This document shows positions 31,106-43,357 of a stretch of 64,000 nt of DNA, one piece after another. Made by a program: the position numbers and the translations under genes. Positions within the stretch are counted from its first letter, which is position 1. Each line of letters opens with the position of its first letter. Origin of the DNA: Humulus lupulus (Eukaryota > Streptophyta > Magnoliopsida > Rosales > Cannabaceae); the NCBI RefSeq assembly GCF_963169125.1, contig NC_084797.1, positions 100,899,868 through 100,963,867 of the forward strand, in the 5' to 3' direction. Under the pieces are notes generated by a model. The model ran no database searches. It saw only the letters and a list, made by a program, of their open reading frames with translations, and was not told the origin of the DNA.

Positions 31106-33781
31106 TGTAGCATACCAAAAATATTTTAGTTTAATTAGTTTTGTACTTTATTTTATTATTAATTGTTAAGTGTTAGGAAATTATTTTTAATTGTTTGAAT
31201 TATTTGGTAGGAATTATGTGAAGTTAATTTGTTCATTATTTTAATTTGCAAGATCATGAGTTTTGGTTTTATATACCAAGGTGCATGGTAAGTAGTGATG
31301 CACTTGAGCAATTAGGTGTGTGCATGTGCATGGTGAGCATGCAATAATTTTCTATGCATATTGTATTTTTATTTTTATTTATTTATTGTTATTATAAAAA
31401 TAGAAAATAAGAAAATAATAAAAGGGGTAAGCTATTAGTGGCTTTGTACCTATCTATGGAAGGTTGAGAATTTGGGAATGGAGTGTGAAAGGCCTTCTAT
31501 GGCCGAATATGGAGAGAGAGAGAGAGAGTAGTGGTCGATCAAGGGGAGTGAGGGAATCAAGGTGTGGGTTTTTTTTTTAATGATGACATTTCCCCCTTAA
31601 TTACTACCATTATCATAATTAATTTATTCTTTTATTATTATTTGATTTTAAGCAAAATTAAGGGAAAGGGATTGGAAAAGTTACTCATTCAAATTAGGAG
31701 GATAGGGTTAGACCATTACGACAAATAAAAGGAAAAGCATGAGCTTGAAAGCTCATTTGCTTTGTGGCTGTCGTGAACAAGAGGAAAGAAGAGAGAGAGA
31801 GAGAGAGGGAGATCACAAGAAAGGGAAGAAAAAAGAAGAAGGAAAATAAAAGAAAGGGGTTCAAATCTCTCTATAGGTATGGCCTTGCTTGGTTTGGTTG
31901 ATTCATAAGTTTAGATCCGACTCAACTTCTAAGTGTTTTTTTCTTTCTATTCCTTGCGGTGTTCGAAAATCCCCATAGGTGTCAAGGTTCTTTATTTGCT
32001 AGGGAATTCTTGATTCAACAATCAAGAGAGGTAAAGGAATTCTCTCTTATTTGTTTGATGTGGTAATGGTCATGGATTATGATTTCTCTCTCTTATTTTT
32101 GTTGTTGATTTATTGATGATTGATGTTTTGATTATTGTTGTTTATATTAGTTTGTGGTTGTTTAACCATGGCTTGGTATCTTGTTCAAGTTCATAGCAAA
32201 ATGCTAGGGTTGTGTGTTTGGTTAATTTTTTTTTATGAATGAATGCATGTATTGACATATATATGTATGTGTGTATGGGCGTGTGGTGTATTTAGGCAAG
32301 TATGAATAGAATTTTGGGCTTGGATGTTGTATGAGATCTTATGGATATGTTTTCATGATTATTTAAATCTAATAGTTTATGTAAAAAGAATGCAAGAATG
32401 TTAATAGACATAAGATATGACTTATGTTTTGGTTTGACCTATTTTATGAAATGTTGTCTCTTAAATATTCTTGTAAAATGCAAAAGAGATATGAGATGTT
32501 TATTATAAAGGTTTCGGCCTAGGGTTGCAATTGTTGTTTGATTTTGTGTTGATTAACTTGCATGGTATTTGTAATAGTGTGGTGTACAAGTGAAAGATGA
32601 TGTTAGGGTTAATTGTTAAATTGTTACAAGCGTTTTATAAGCATTGTTTAAACATGATTCGGTGATTTTACACTACTTGTTTTTTTGTTGTTTTATGATG
32701 GTAAATAAATGTTTTTGAAATGCACAAGTGATGCTACAAAGTGGTGTTTGATTTTATATAAACAAAAAAGATATTTTATTTCACATGTTAATGAGGCTTT
32801 TATCAAACTAAATACATAAAGTTTTTTTTTGTTGTTATTTTATGAAAGAAAATATGGTGGATGATTCAAGTGTGTGATTTTAATTAAATAAAATAATTGC
32901 TGGAAAATTTTGGTTAGTAGGAAGACATTGTCTTTTAAATGAGATATGTAAAACAAGTGTATCAAATAAATTAAAGCTTAAGTTATGAATATGATAAATA
33001 TGATATTTTCAAATTTTAAATATGTATTCTCACACTTATATTTATATGCAGTTTTTTTTATTTAAAATGTGAAAAGAATACGGTGTAAATTCATTTTGTG
33101 ATTTTAAACAAATAATTAGCTTGCTGGAATTTTTGTTTATTAAATGAAAAATGTCTTTTAAATTAAGATAAGTTAGTCATACACTCCAATAAATTAAGTC
33201 TTAGATTGTACATATGAAAATATAATTTTTCCACATTTTATTTATGTATTTTCACATTTATAGATATGCAGTATATTTTTTAGACAAAAAAATTATTTTT
33301 CTAAAAGAAAACAAGAAATTTATATAGTCATTACAAGTAATTACAAATTTTGTCACAATTTTAAAAATGCTATTAAATAATAGATGAAATTATTATTTCA
33401 TGAGAAGTTAAAAATAATTAAATATTTTATAATAAAGTTTTGTATGACATTTGTGTGGTTAAAGAAATAATTAAATGGTAAATAAAGTAAGTTTGGTAAT
33501 TTTTTGAAAATGAAAGAAATAAACATGTAGAAATTATCGACTTTAAACGTTAAATTTTAAGAACACTCCCACGTATGCATGTTACATACAAATGTATTTT
33601 TACGTTCAAATATATGCCTATTGTTCAAACACATGACTTTTACTTTGTAATCATAAAGGATTAATAGGTAGAATTAGCATTATTCTTGTATGATTTTATG
33701 TGAAATTATTGTATGATTACAATTATAGTGCAACTTGTGCCACGTGTGCATGGCACATGCACCCGTTGGGTATGTATGTTG
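31106..33781 (+). other. Possible LTR fragment, otherwise noncoding
   Basis: TGTAGCATACCAAAA at 31106 resembles the start of gypsy LTRs such as the one ending at 63095. A TATA-like ttttatatacc lies ~165 bp downstream, and no reading frame follows for 2.7 kb. No matching end or second copy was found, and the copia LTR interrupts at 33782. The call is tentative. Confidence 0.25.
31511..31528 (+). repeat. (ga)n microsatellite
   Basis: About nine ga dinucleotides. A second (ga)n run lies at about 31790-31808 in a purine-rich stretch. Confidence 0.85.
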
Positions 33782-35632
33782 TGTTGGTTTTTATAGATCA
33801 AATCAGAGATTATACGCAGCAGAACAACAATCAAAATTGTTAATTTAATCCCACAAGATTTCTAGATCTACTTCTTCACATGCATATATATATTGAATCA
33901 AAGACATGAATAGAAAATTACCTCAGATCTCACACAAAGATCTTCCAAAATGTTCTTAGCACACAAAGAACGAATGTGGGCTCGCTAAACAAAATAATAG
34001 GCAAAATCTATTTATCAGATGTTCTCAACACATGAGATCTGATAATGTTTGGACCTAAGTTTGTGAAGAACAGTGACCTATGCTTGTATCACTGTTCTCT
34101 TTTTCTTAGAGAGATTTCACGATATTTCTCTATCCCTAAAAAGTTACGTTCTGAAAAACTGATATCCTATATTTAATATATCCAATATATTAAAAATAAA
34201 ATATTAGTTATTTTAAAAAATTTGAAAATAACTAATCAATTGTCAAATTATCTTTAAATAATAATATTTTAATCATATTACAATATCGCATTATTTATTT
34301 AATATTTAAATAACTAAAATTGTGGAACCAATAAACTACTCAGAGTCTCTTATGCATGTAGCACAGTGACTGTGCATTGTGCTACACGTGTACCACATGC
34401 CAGGGATGGCATGTGATTTTTCCCAATTTTTATTATTATTTAAATACCAAAATTCCCAAAAATAAATTAATTCAAAATTAATTATATTTTTGTTGAATCA
34501 AATAATTAATTAATTACACATAATTATACAATAATTATGTTTGATGCATAGAAAAATATTTTACTTATCAAATATGTCCTTTTGCCCATTTTTGTATTTA
34601 CCTTTGTCAGTGTTTGTTTGAGCCATTTCGGGGACCATAGACCTATAACATTAAGCTCCAATAAATTGAAACTAAATAATTAAAATCTTTAATTATAATA
34701 GTTAATTTATTAATTCTGATATTTCTCCACTATAAATTCAAAATTGCACTCTTTATGTTATAGATATACTTTTACAGAAATCTTATCTTAAGTCGTCCAT
34801 TGATATAACCATCTTACAATAGTTCAACCCTCTAATTAATTAGTTCATAAATTAGAATAGAAAAATTACCATTTTACCTTTCTAATTTACTTCTTATTCC
34901 TTAAGTACCATTAATCCACTAGAGAATAATTAATCTATAATCTAATTATAGATTTGAGCTCAAAATCATTCATTTCCAGAATTAATCCTTAAGGGAACTA
35001 ACATACGATCCGCTAGGAAAGATTAGATTATGTATTGTTGATAGATGTTCCCATCCATCCATGATATTAAATCTCCAAAACAAAAGTCATTAGCCTCATT
35101 CTATGAAGAGACATTAACGAATGAATCAAAAGATTTAATAAACATGAACAGCAGTTCATGAACACTCAGGATTTAGGTTGATCTATAAATGATCATCAGT
35201 CATGATATGAATTACAAGTCTTTATTGTTAAATAGTTTTTGGATAAAGACTTTTATTCATATCGGTCCATGTCATATTTAATCATATTATATAAGGCAAC
35301 TTTACCAAGATGTCTTACCACATCAATAATCTGAATCTAGATTATTTGTATCATCATGATACTCCAAACCGTACTTACAACTCCAATTAAAGAATTACAT
35401 AACTTTAATTTGTTTATGTTGACTATTTTTATTCATTCATGTGATCTTAATTCTCTTGTACTAATACAAGATCACATCCTCAATAATGAATATGGAATTT
35501 TTCTGATATTTACAAAATTATTCAAACAATAATTTAACAATCTAAATATAATAATAATAATAAAACATTGTATTTATTTATTCACAGAAATAACAAATGT
35601 CTTTTACATGCTTTTAGGACACACTCCTAAAA
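33782..35632 (-). repeat. 3' LTR of the large copia element (~1851 bp)
   Basis: Begins tgttggtttttatag on the plus strand and ends at about cacactcctaaaa, where the canonical terminal CA appears mutated to AA. The minus-strand polypurine run gtgggagattt follows. It lacks a ~45-bp segment present in the other LTR near 41608. Confidence 0.88.
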
Positions 35633-35647
35633 ATCTCCCACTTGTAC

Positions 35648-36223
35648 TTAAAGCAAGTGAGGCATTTCTCTCAATCCCATATTATGTAACTGACCCTCGA
35701 ATTGCTTTGTAGGAAGCATCTTCGTGAATGGATCTGCCAGGTTGTGTTCTGATGTGATTTTTAGAATGGACACATCTCCTCTATGTACGATTTCTCTGAC
35801 CAAGTGGTATTTGTGCTCTATATGCTTTCCCCTCTTGTGGCTTCTTGGTTCTTTAGAATTAGCCACTGCTCCACTGTTTTCACAGTAAAGAACAAGTGGT
35901 TTCTCCACTTCTGGAACCACTTCTAGATCTGTGTAGAACTTTTTCAGCCAAACTGCTTCTTTAGCTACTTCACAAGCTGCTATGTATTCAGCTTCCATGG
36001 TTGAATCAGCTATATTGGATTGCTTAATGCTTCTCCAGACAACTGCTCCACCACCAAGAGTGAATATTGACCCAGAAGTAGACTTTCTACTATCCTTGTC
36101 AAATTGAAAATCTGAGTCAGTGTATCCAGTAGGTTCGAGGTCACTACCCGAATATACTAGCATATAGTCTCTCGTTCTCCTGAGATACTTAAGAATATGT
36201 TTCACCGTAATCCAGTGTTCCAA
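35648..36223 (-). pseudogene. Copia RNase H, C-terminal part of pol
   Basis: RNase H of the large copia element. It reads KHILKYLRRTRDYMLVY, GYTDSDFQFDKDSRKST, STMEAEYIAACEVAKEA and CENSGAVANSKEP, and ends NLADPFTKMLPTKQFEG. The acidic residues Asp (YTDSD), Glu (EAEY) and Asp (ADPF) are present; in the third motif the usual DN reads EN. It is separated from RT by a short break at 36223-36233 where a stop interrupts the frame. Confidence 0.9.
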
Positions 36224-36232
36224 ACCTGGATT

Positions 36233-37554
36233 TTATTGATAACGACTAACAATCCCTACTGCATAACATATGTTAGGTCTAGTACATAACATTGCATACA
36301 TTAGGCTCCCTACAGTTGGTACATAGGGATACTTTCTCATATCCTCTTGCTCTTGTGGTGTCTTTGGAAACTGATCTTTGCAAAGAGTAATTCCATGTCT
36401 GGTCGGCAATTGACCCTTTTTGGAATTCTCCATAGAGAATCTTTCAAGCACTTTATCAATATAATTTTCTTGTGAAAGTGCTAGGAGCTTGTTCTTTCTA
36501 TCTCTTAGAATTTTAATGCCTAGAACATAGCTCACTTCTCCCAAATCTTTCATTTGGAATTTGTCAGCCAACCATTTCTTTACATTTGATAATGTCTCTA
36601 CATCATTTCCAATGAGTAGGATATCATCAACATAAAGAACTAAGAAAACCACAACTTTCCCTTTGATGTATTTATAAACACATGCTTTGTCAACATTTTG
36701 TTCGAAACCATATGTTTTAATAGTTTCATCAAATGTTAAGTTCCAAGATCTTGATGCTTGTTTCAATCCATATATGGATTTCAACAGCTTGCATACCTTT
36801 TGATCTTGATACTTCTTAATAAACCCTTCTGGTTGTTCCATATAAATTGTTTCATCAAGGTGGCCATTCAGAAATTATGTCTTGACGTCCATTTGCCATA
36901 TCTCGTAATCATAGATGGCAGCTATGGATAAAAGTATGCGAATGGACTTAAGCATGGCCAGAGGAGAAAATGTTTCTTCATAGTCCACACCCTCTCTCTG
37001 TGTGTAGCCTTATAGGTCTCTACCTTTCCATCTGCACCCCTTTTCTTCTTGTAGATCCATTTACATCCAATGGAATTAACATTGTTAGGCAAATCTACAA
37101 GTTCCCAGACTGAATTGGAATACATTGATTCAATTTCTTGATTCATGGCAGCTTGCCACTTATCAACATCAGGTTCTTCCATTGCTTCTTTAAAAGTAAA
37201 TGGATCGTCCTTTTCAGTATCTGATATAAGAACGTGTGCCTCATGTTCGTAGCGAATAGGTTGTCTCACAATCCTCCCACTACGACGTTGCACTGGTTTT
37301 TCCTTTTCAGGAATTGTGGTATCTTTGGTTGTTTTATCATTAACTGATGAAGAAGATGGAGATGAAATTTTATCTATCATTAGTTCCTCTAAAACTACTT
37401 TGCTCCGAGGTTTAAAATCATTCATATAGTCGTGTTCTAAAAAGGTTGCATTCGTTGAAACAAATACCTTTTGATCACTTGGGCTATAGAAATATCCACC
37501 TCTTGTTTCTCGAGCATAGCCCACAAATATACACACTTCAGACCTTGAATCCAT
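36233..37554 (-). pseudogene. Copia integrase C-terminus and reverse transcriptase
   Basis: The upstream frame (37554-36922) holds the integrase tail (CIFVGYARETRGGYFYSP), an acidic-Ser linker and the RT start (ELVDLPNNVNSIGCKWIYKK). A frameshift follows near 37005. RT resumes at 36841 with EQPEGFIKKYQDQKVCKL, SIYGLKQASRSWN, the catalytic box LVLYVDDILLIGND, MKDLGEVSYVLGI and GSLMYAMLCTRPNICYAVGI. The YVDD box is intact. It is nonfunctional because of the frameshift and stops. Confidence 0.9.
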
Positions 37555-38725
37555 ATTTAGGTCTTAGCACATGAGCAGGACAACCCCAAATACGGAAATG
37601 TCGTAAACTAGGTTTATTTCCATTCCATAGTTCTAGTGGTGTCTTTGTCACAACTTTGGACAGAACTACATTCAAAATGTAGTTAGCTGTTTGAAGTGCA
37701 TATCCCCAAAACGATAAGGGAAGTGAAGAATAGCTTAACATAGACCTGACCATGTCCAACAGGGTCCGGTTTCTTCTCTTTGAAACTCTGTTTTGTTGTG
37801 GTGTTCCAGGTGCTGTGAGTTGGGATAGAATTCCATGCTCCAGCAAGAAATATTTGAATTCAAAATCCAAATATTCACCACCACGATCAGATCGGAGTGT
37901 TTTTAAAGATTTACCTAATTGCTTCTCAGCTAAGGCTTTGAAGTCTTTAAACCTATCAAAAGTTTCTGACTTCTTAAGCATTAGGTAAACATGACCGTAT
38001 CTAGAATAGTCGTCAGTAAATGTGACAAAATATTCATAACCACCTCGAGCTTGAATGTTAATTGGACCACATACATCACTATGTATAAGCTCTAGTGGTT
38101 CTTTGGCTCTATTTCCCTTCAAAGTGAAAGGTCGTTTAATCAATTTTCCTTCAAGAAAGGATTCACAAACCGGTAGGGTTCCAACTGTTAGTTCCCTCAA
38201 AGGTCCATCTTTAGTTAACCAGTTTATCCTATCTAGACTAATATGACCTAATCTTAAGTGCCATAGATACGTGTCATTTTCTTTAGAAACCTTTTGTCTT
38301 TTGTTACTTTGTGGAATAGCTACTTTAAATAATTCAGAATTATCGAGTGATTTTTCTATTGGATTAAGCATGTACAGTCCATCCTTTTGTTTTGCATGAC
38401 AAATATTGTTCCCATTCCTTGAAATAAAAATCATATTATTATTAAAAGAAATGCCAAATTTTTGTTCATGTAACAAAGATAAAGAAATAATGTTTCTAGT
38501 AATTTCAGGAATAAATAGAACATTATTCAAAACTAGAAAATTGTTCTTAAAATTTAAACGGACTGTTCCACATGCTTTAGTTGAAACAAGCGCTCCACTT
38601 CCCAGTCTCATAGTCATCTCTCCTTGCTCCAACTGCTTTGCGGACTCAAGCATCTGCAAACAAGTACAAACATGGTTAGTTGAACCAAAATCAACTATCC
38701 ATGATAATTTATCTTGTTCCACCAT
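37538..38725 (-). pseudogene. Copia protease and integrase
   Basis: The protease site reads WIVDFGSTNHVC, where DSGATNHVC is usual, so the Ser after the catalytic Asp is now Phe. The pre-integrase WHLRLGHISLDRINWL follows. The integrase core has IHSDVCGPI and LRSDRGGEY with both Asp, but the third position reads PQQNRVSKRRNRT, where the family has Glu (SERRNRT). The catalytic Glu is therefore Lys and the enzyme would be inactive. The open frame ends at 37538, overlapping the next fragment in another frame. Confidence 0.92.
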
Positions 38726-39681
38726 ACAAACTTTGAGACAAGTAAATCTAATTTACCTTTCTTTTTCTCTTTTAGCTCGGCGAGATACTTTGGAAATTTT
38801 CTCTTCCAATGACTATCGACATTACAATGGAAACACTTTCCTTTGGGTGCCTTTTGTTTGGGGTCATTATTCTTTTTGTTCTTGGGTGCCTTGGATAACT
38901 TCTTTGCCTTTTTTGGATTGTCCTTTTTAGGTTTGCAGTCATTGTTATTGCTTTTCTTTTTCTTCTTAGAAGAAGATGGTTTTGCTTCAGCAACATTTGC
39001 TTCAGCCTGACTTGAGATCGTCTTGTTCAAAGACTCAAAAGTTTGTAATTCATTCAACAATTATGTCATGTTAAATTCCAATTTGTTCATGACATAATTT
39101 GTTGTGAATGTAGAAAAAGCAGGAGTTAAAGACTCAAGTATAATGCTTACTTGTGTCTTTTCATCCATGACTGCTCCATGCGTCTTAGCTTCATGAAGTA
39201 CACTGATCATGTTCAAAACATGCTCACACACAGATTGACCTTTCTTCATCTTAGCATTCATGTAGGTTCTAGTAGCCTCATGACGACTTTGATCAGATGG
39301 GCGCCCAAACATTTCCTTAAGAGATTCTAGTATCTCAAAAGTTGTTTCCATAGATTCATGCTTTGTTCGTAAGACATCACTCATGCTTACAAGCATATAG
39401 CACTTAGCTTTGTTATTGGATTGAATCCAAGCATCAAACTTGTCCCGAACATATTTCAGGGCATTGGCGCCAGGTTCTTCAGGACATTCCTCATTTAGGA
39501 CACACTTGTGGTTTTCTCTAACCAACAACAGATTCATATTTGATTTCCATTTTATGAAGTTATCACCAGTTAATTTTTCTTGTGTGATCAAAGCAGTGAT
39601 GGGATTTCCAGATATAGACATATTCTGAATAAAATAAAAAAATACAAATATTATTATTATATTTAGAAAAATAAATATCAA
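38695..39681 (-). pseudogene. Copia gag with mutated zinc knuckle
   Basis: Gag packages element RNA. The N-terminal body (39681-39061) reads MSISGNPITALITQEKLTGD, KWKSNMNLLLVREN and EMFGRPSDQSRHEATRTYM. After a TAA (39061) it continues in frame as LLNELQTFESLNKTI, a Lys-rich tail, then the CCHC knuckle CFHCNVDSHWKRKF, whose last Cys is Phe. The reading closes at 38695 after KFVWWNKINYHG, out of frame with the protease. The earlier upstream Met in the same frame lies in an AT-rich hydrophobic stretch and is not the likely start; MSISGNP is. Confidence 0.88.
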
Positions 39682-41444
39682 AGATTTCAGAAATTAAACA
39701 TGATGCATGAGCACAATTAAAACACATAAAATAAAGATTAATTTCCACGATAAAATTTTCTAACAATTAAAGTGCCGCCTTAGGGTCGGTCAAATTAATT
39801 TTATAGAATTTATAAGACATTCTTATCTTTATTGTTTAAAACTTAAAATAACTCTTTATTTTCTCTTTTAAACATTAAAGTACCGCTTAGTTTGGTCAAG
39901 TTATGATTATCCACTTCAAAAGCTTAATCATAACTTTGCGAGTGTAACCCATTATTTCGGAGTTCATGACTTAACTTAGGACATGCCGCTTTATGATCGG
40001 TCAAACCTAAAATACATCATTAGTTCCTATCTTTGTAAGAAATATAACATTGCTATTGATATGTCTAGACACCTTCCTTAGGGGGACAAAAACAAAGCCG
40101 TCGTGAGGCGCTATTCATATCTCACGGTGTTATATTAATAATGGAGACCATGGGTAATGTTGAGTTATCAACCCTCTCCCACTCACTATTTTAAAATAAG
40201 TATTTTTAACCTAATTAATTCTAAATTAATTATAGATTCTTTAAACTTTATGAACATAATTAAAATTGGAAAGAAAGCGAGTTTCTAGGTCTATATCCAA
40301 TTTTAAATTACCAATTATGTTCATCTAAACTTTACTAATTTTTTTTTTTAAAATAAAGTTGGTTTAAATAAATTAAGTCATAAAGACTTAAAAATTGGTG
40401 TGATATTTTTACCAATTTTTCAAAAATAAAACTAAGTAATTTACATGCAATTGGTTTCGCAAAACAATTCATATAAACATATAGGACAATCCTAATAATC
40501 ATGTTTCTACTAATGAGATGCATGATTATGACTGTGTGGGTTTTTATGTATGGCACAAAATGCATGAACATGTTATCAATCACATCAATCACATGAAAAT
40601 AATTATTTAAATAAATAAACAATAAATGTTGAACCTGGTGCTTTTGGGTATTTCTAATTTTACAACCTCTTTATAAAATTAAAAAAATAAAATAAAACCG
40701 TCTTGATCTTCATCGGGCATCTTTACTTTACTTTCGGTAGGATATGTGTCGTTGTTGGTCCAGAATAATAATAAGAAAATAATTTTCTAATTATTTTGAT
40801 TAATTAATTTTTTTTTAAATAATCATTATTTTTATTTTTATTTTTAATTAAAACAACTTTTAATTAAAATAAGAAACTGAAATATTTAATTAAAATTTGT
40901 TATTTTTAAAATTAAATTTTGAAATAAGATTTAAAAAAAAGGTTTGTTAGGATAACAAAATTATCACATTATTTAAATATCAAATTTCTAATAAATAGGA
41001 TATTTAACATTTTAAAATTTTAAAAACATAACAGAACAATTTAAAAAAAAATAAAAAAATTCTGGACCAGCAGGACGGGGACACATGGCGTCAAACGGGG
41101 CTGCCGTAGGGTCCGTACGACGTCCCTGGCAGCAACTCGGAGGGTGTCCTTGGAGGAATGGTGGCTGAATTCTGAATCCCGGGCTCCGTTTTGACTTTTG
41201 TGTGATCGGAATTATAATTTTATGGTGTCAAAAACCAAATAAAATTACATAAATCCTATGCCCTTTAATGGCTTACACAATGATCTAATCATAAACAAAT
41301 CCTAACCCAAAACACCATACAATTAACGATTCAACATTCCCATGCACTCAATCATATTAAGCCATCTATTCATTCATCAAAAATAAATAAATGCATAAAA
41401 TTAAACCCACACAGATTCAATATATATATATATATATATGTGAA
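39682..41444. other. Untranslated leader of the large copia element
   Basis: AT-rich leader between primer site and gag, with no coding. Three imperfect copies of a ccgc(c)tta...ggtcaa motif lie at 39774, 39883 and 39986. A small imperfect hairpin (ccgtcgtgag / ctcacgg) lies near 40098-40127. A (ta)n run occurs at 41421-41439. Confidence 0.6.
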
Positions 41445-41460
41445 GATGGCTCTGGTACGA
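41445..41460 (-). other. Primer binding site, iMet-like
   Basis: The minus strand reads tcgtaccagagccatc two bases after the 5' LTR, a degenerate form of the tggtaccagagcc initiator-Met site. Confidence 0.75.
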
Positions 41461-41462
41461 TT

Positions 41463-43357
41463 TGTTGGTTTTTATAGATCAAATCAGAGATTATACGCAG
41501 CGGAACAATAATCAAAATTGTTAATTTAATCACACAAGATTTCAAGATCTACTTCTTCACATGCATATATATATTGAATCAAATACATGAATAGAAAATT
41601 ACCTCAGGTCCTTCCTTGCTGCTATCTTTTTGTATGGAAAAAATCCTTGAGATCTCACACCAAGATCTTCCAAAATGTTCCCAGCACACAAAGAACGACT
41701 GTGGGCTCGCTATACAAAATGATAGGCAAAATCTATTTATCAGATGTTCTCAACACATGAGATCTGATAAAGTTTGGACCTAAGTTTGTGAAGAACAGTG
41801 ACCTATGCTTGTATCACTGTTCTCTTTTTCTTAGAGAGATTTCACGATATTTTTCTATCCCTGAAAAGTTACGTTCTGAAAAACGGATATCCTATATTTA
41901 ATATATCCAATATATTAAAAATAAAATATTAGTTATTTTAAACAATTTGAAAATAACCAATCAGTTATCAGATTATGTTTAAATAATAATATTTTAATCA
42001 TATTACAATATCGCATTATTTATTTAATATTTAAATAACTAAAATTGTGGAACCAAGAAACTAGTCAAAGTCTCTTATGCATGTAGCACAGTGATTGTGC
42101 ACTGTGCTACATGTGTACCAAATGCCAGGGATGGCATGTGATTTTTCCCAATTTTTATTATTATTTAAATACCAAAATTCCCAAAAATAAATTAATTCAA
42201 AATTAATTATATTTTTGTTGAATCAAATAATTAATTAATTCTCAATTAATTAATTACACATAATTATACAATAATTATGTTTGATGCATAGAAAAATATT
42301 TTACTTATCAAATTAGTCTTTTTGCCCATTTTTGTATTTACCTTTGTCAATGTTTGTTTGAGCCATTTCAGAGACCATGGACCTATAACATTAAGATCCA
42401 ATAAATTGAAACTAAATAATTAAACTCTTTAATTATAATAGTTAATTTATTAATTCTGATATTTCTCCACTACAAATTCAGAATTACACTCTTTATGTTA
42501 TAGATATACTTTTACAGAAATCTTATCTTAAGTCGTCCATTGATATAACCATCTTACAATAGCTCAACCCTCTAATTAATTAGTTCATAAATTAGAATGG
42601 AACAATTACCACTTTACCTTTCTAATTTACTTCTTATTCCTTAAGTACCATTAATTCACTAGTGAATAATTAATCTATAATCTAATTATAGATTTGAGCT
42701 CACAATCATTCATTTCCAGAATTAATCCTTAAGGGAACTAACATACGATCCGTTAGGAAAGATTAGATTCCGTATTGTTGATACATATTCCCAGCCATCC
42801 ATGATATTAAATCTCCAAAATAAAAGTCATTAGCCTCATTCTATGAAGAGACATTAACGAATGAATCAAAAGATTTAATAAACATGAACAGGAGTTCATG
42901 AACACTCAGGATCTAGGTTGATCTATAAATGATCATCAGTTATGATATGAATTAGAAGTCTTTATTGTTAAATGGTTTTTGGATAAAGACTTTTATTCAT
43001 ATCGGTCCATGTCATATATAATCATATTATATAAAGCACCTTTACCAAGATGTCTTACCACATCAATAATCCGAATCTAGATTATTTGTATCATCATGAT
43101 ACTCAGCAAACTGTACTTACAACTCCAATTAAATAATTCCATAACTTTAATTTGTTGTTGTTGACTATTTTTATTCATTCATGTGATCTTAATTCTCTCA
43201 TACTAATACAAGATCACATCCTCAATAATGAATATGGAATTTTTCTGATATTTACAAAATTATTCAAAAAATAATTTAACAATCTAAATATAATAATAAT
43301 AAAACATTGTATTTATTTATTCACAGAAATAACAAATGTCTTTTACATGCTTTTAGG
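41463..43357 (-). repeat. 5' LTR of the large copia element (1895 bp, outer end truncated)
   Basis: Aligned with 33782-35632 along its whole length. It contains a ~45-bp segment (gtccttccttgctgctatc...) and an extra aattaatt-type repeat. Homology stops at catgcttttagg (43357), about 15 bp before the expected LTR end, where gypsy integrase coding begins. Confidence 0.92.

Larger units (their letters stand above)
33782..43357 (-). mobile_element. Ty1/copia retrotransposon, large, decayed
   Basis: This minus-strand element has ~1.85-1.9-kb LTRs at 33782-35632 and 41463-43357, a primer site, a ~1.7-kb leader, and broken gag, protease, integrase, RT and RNase H. The LTRs differ by roughly 4% in a sampled stretch, plus indels of ~45 and ~16 bp. 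The outer end of the right LTR is cut ~15 bp short and joins gypsy coding sequence, and no target duplication is found. Something was therefore lost at 43357. Confidence 0.93.
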
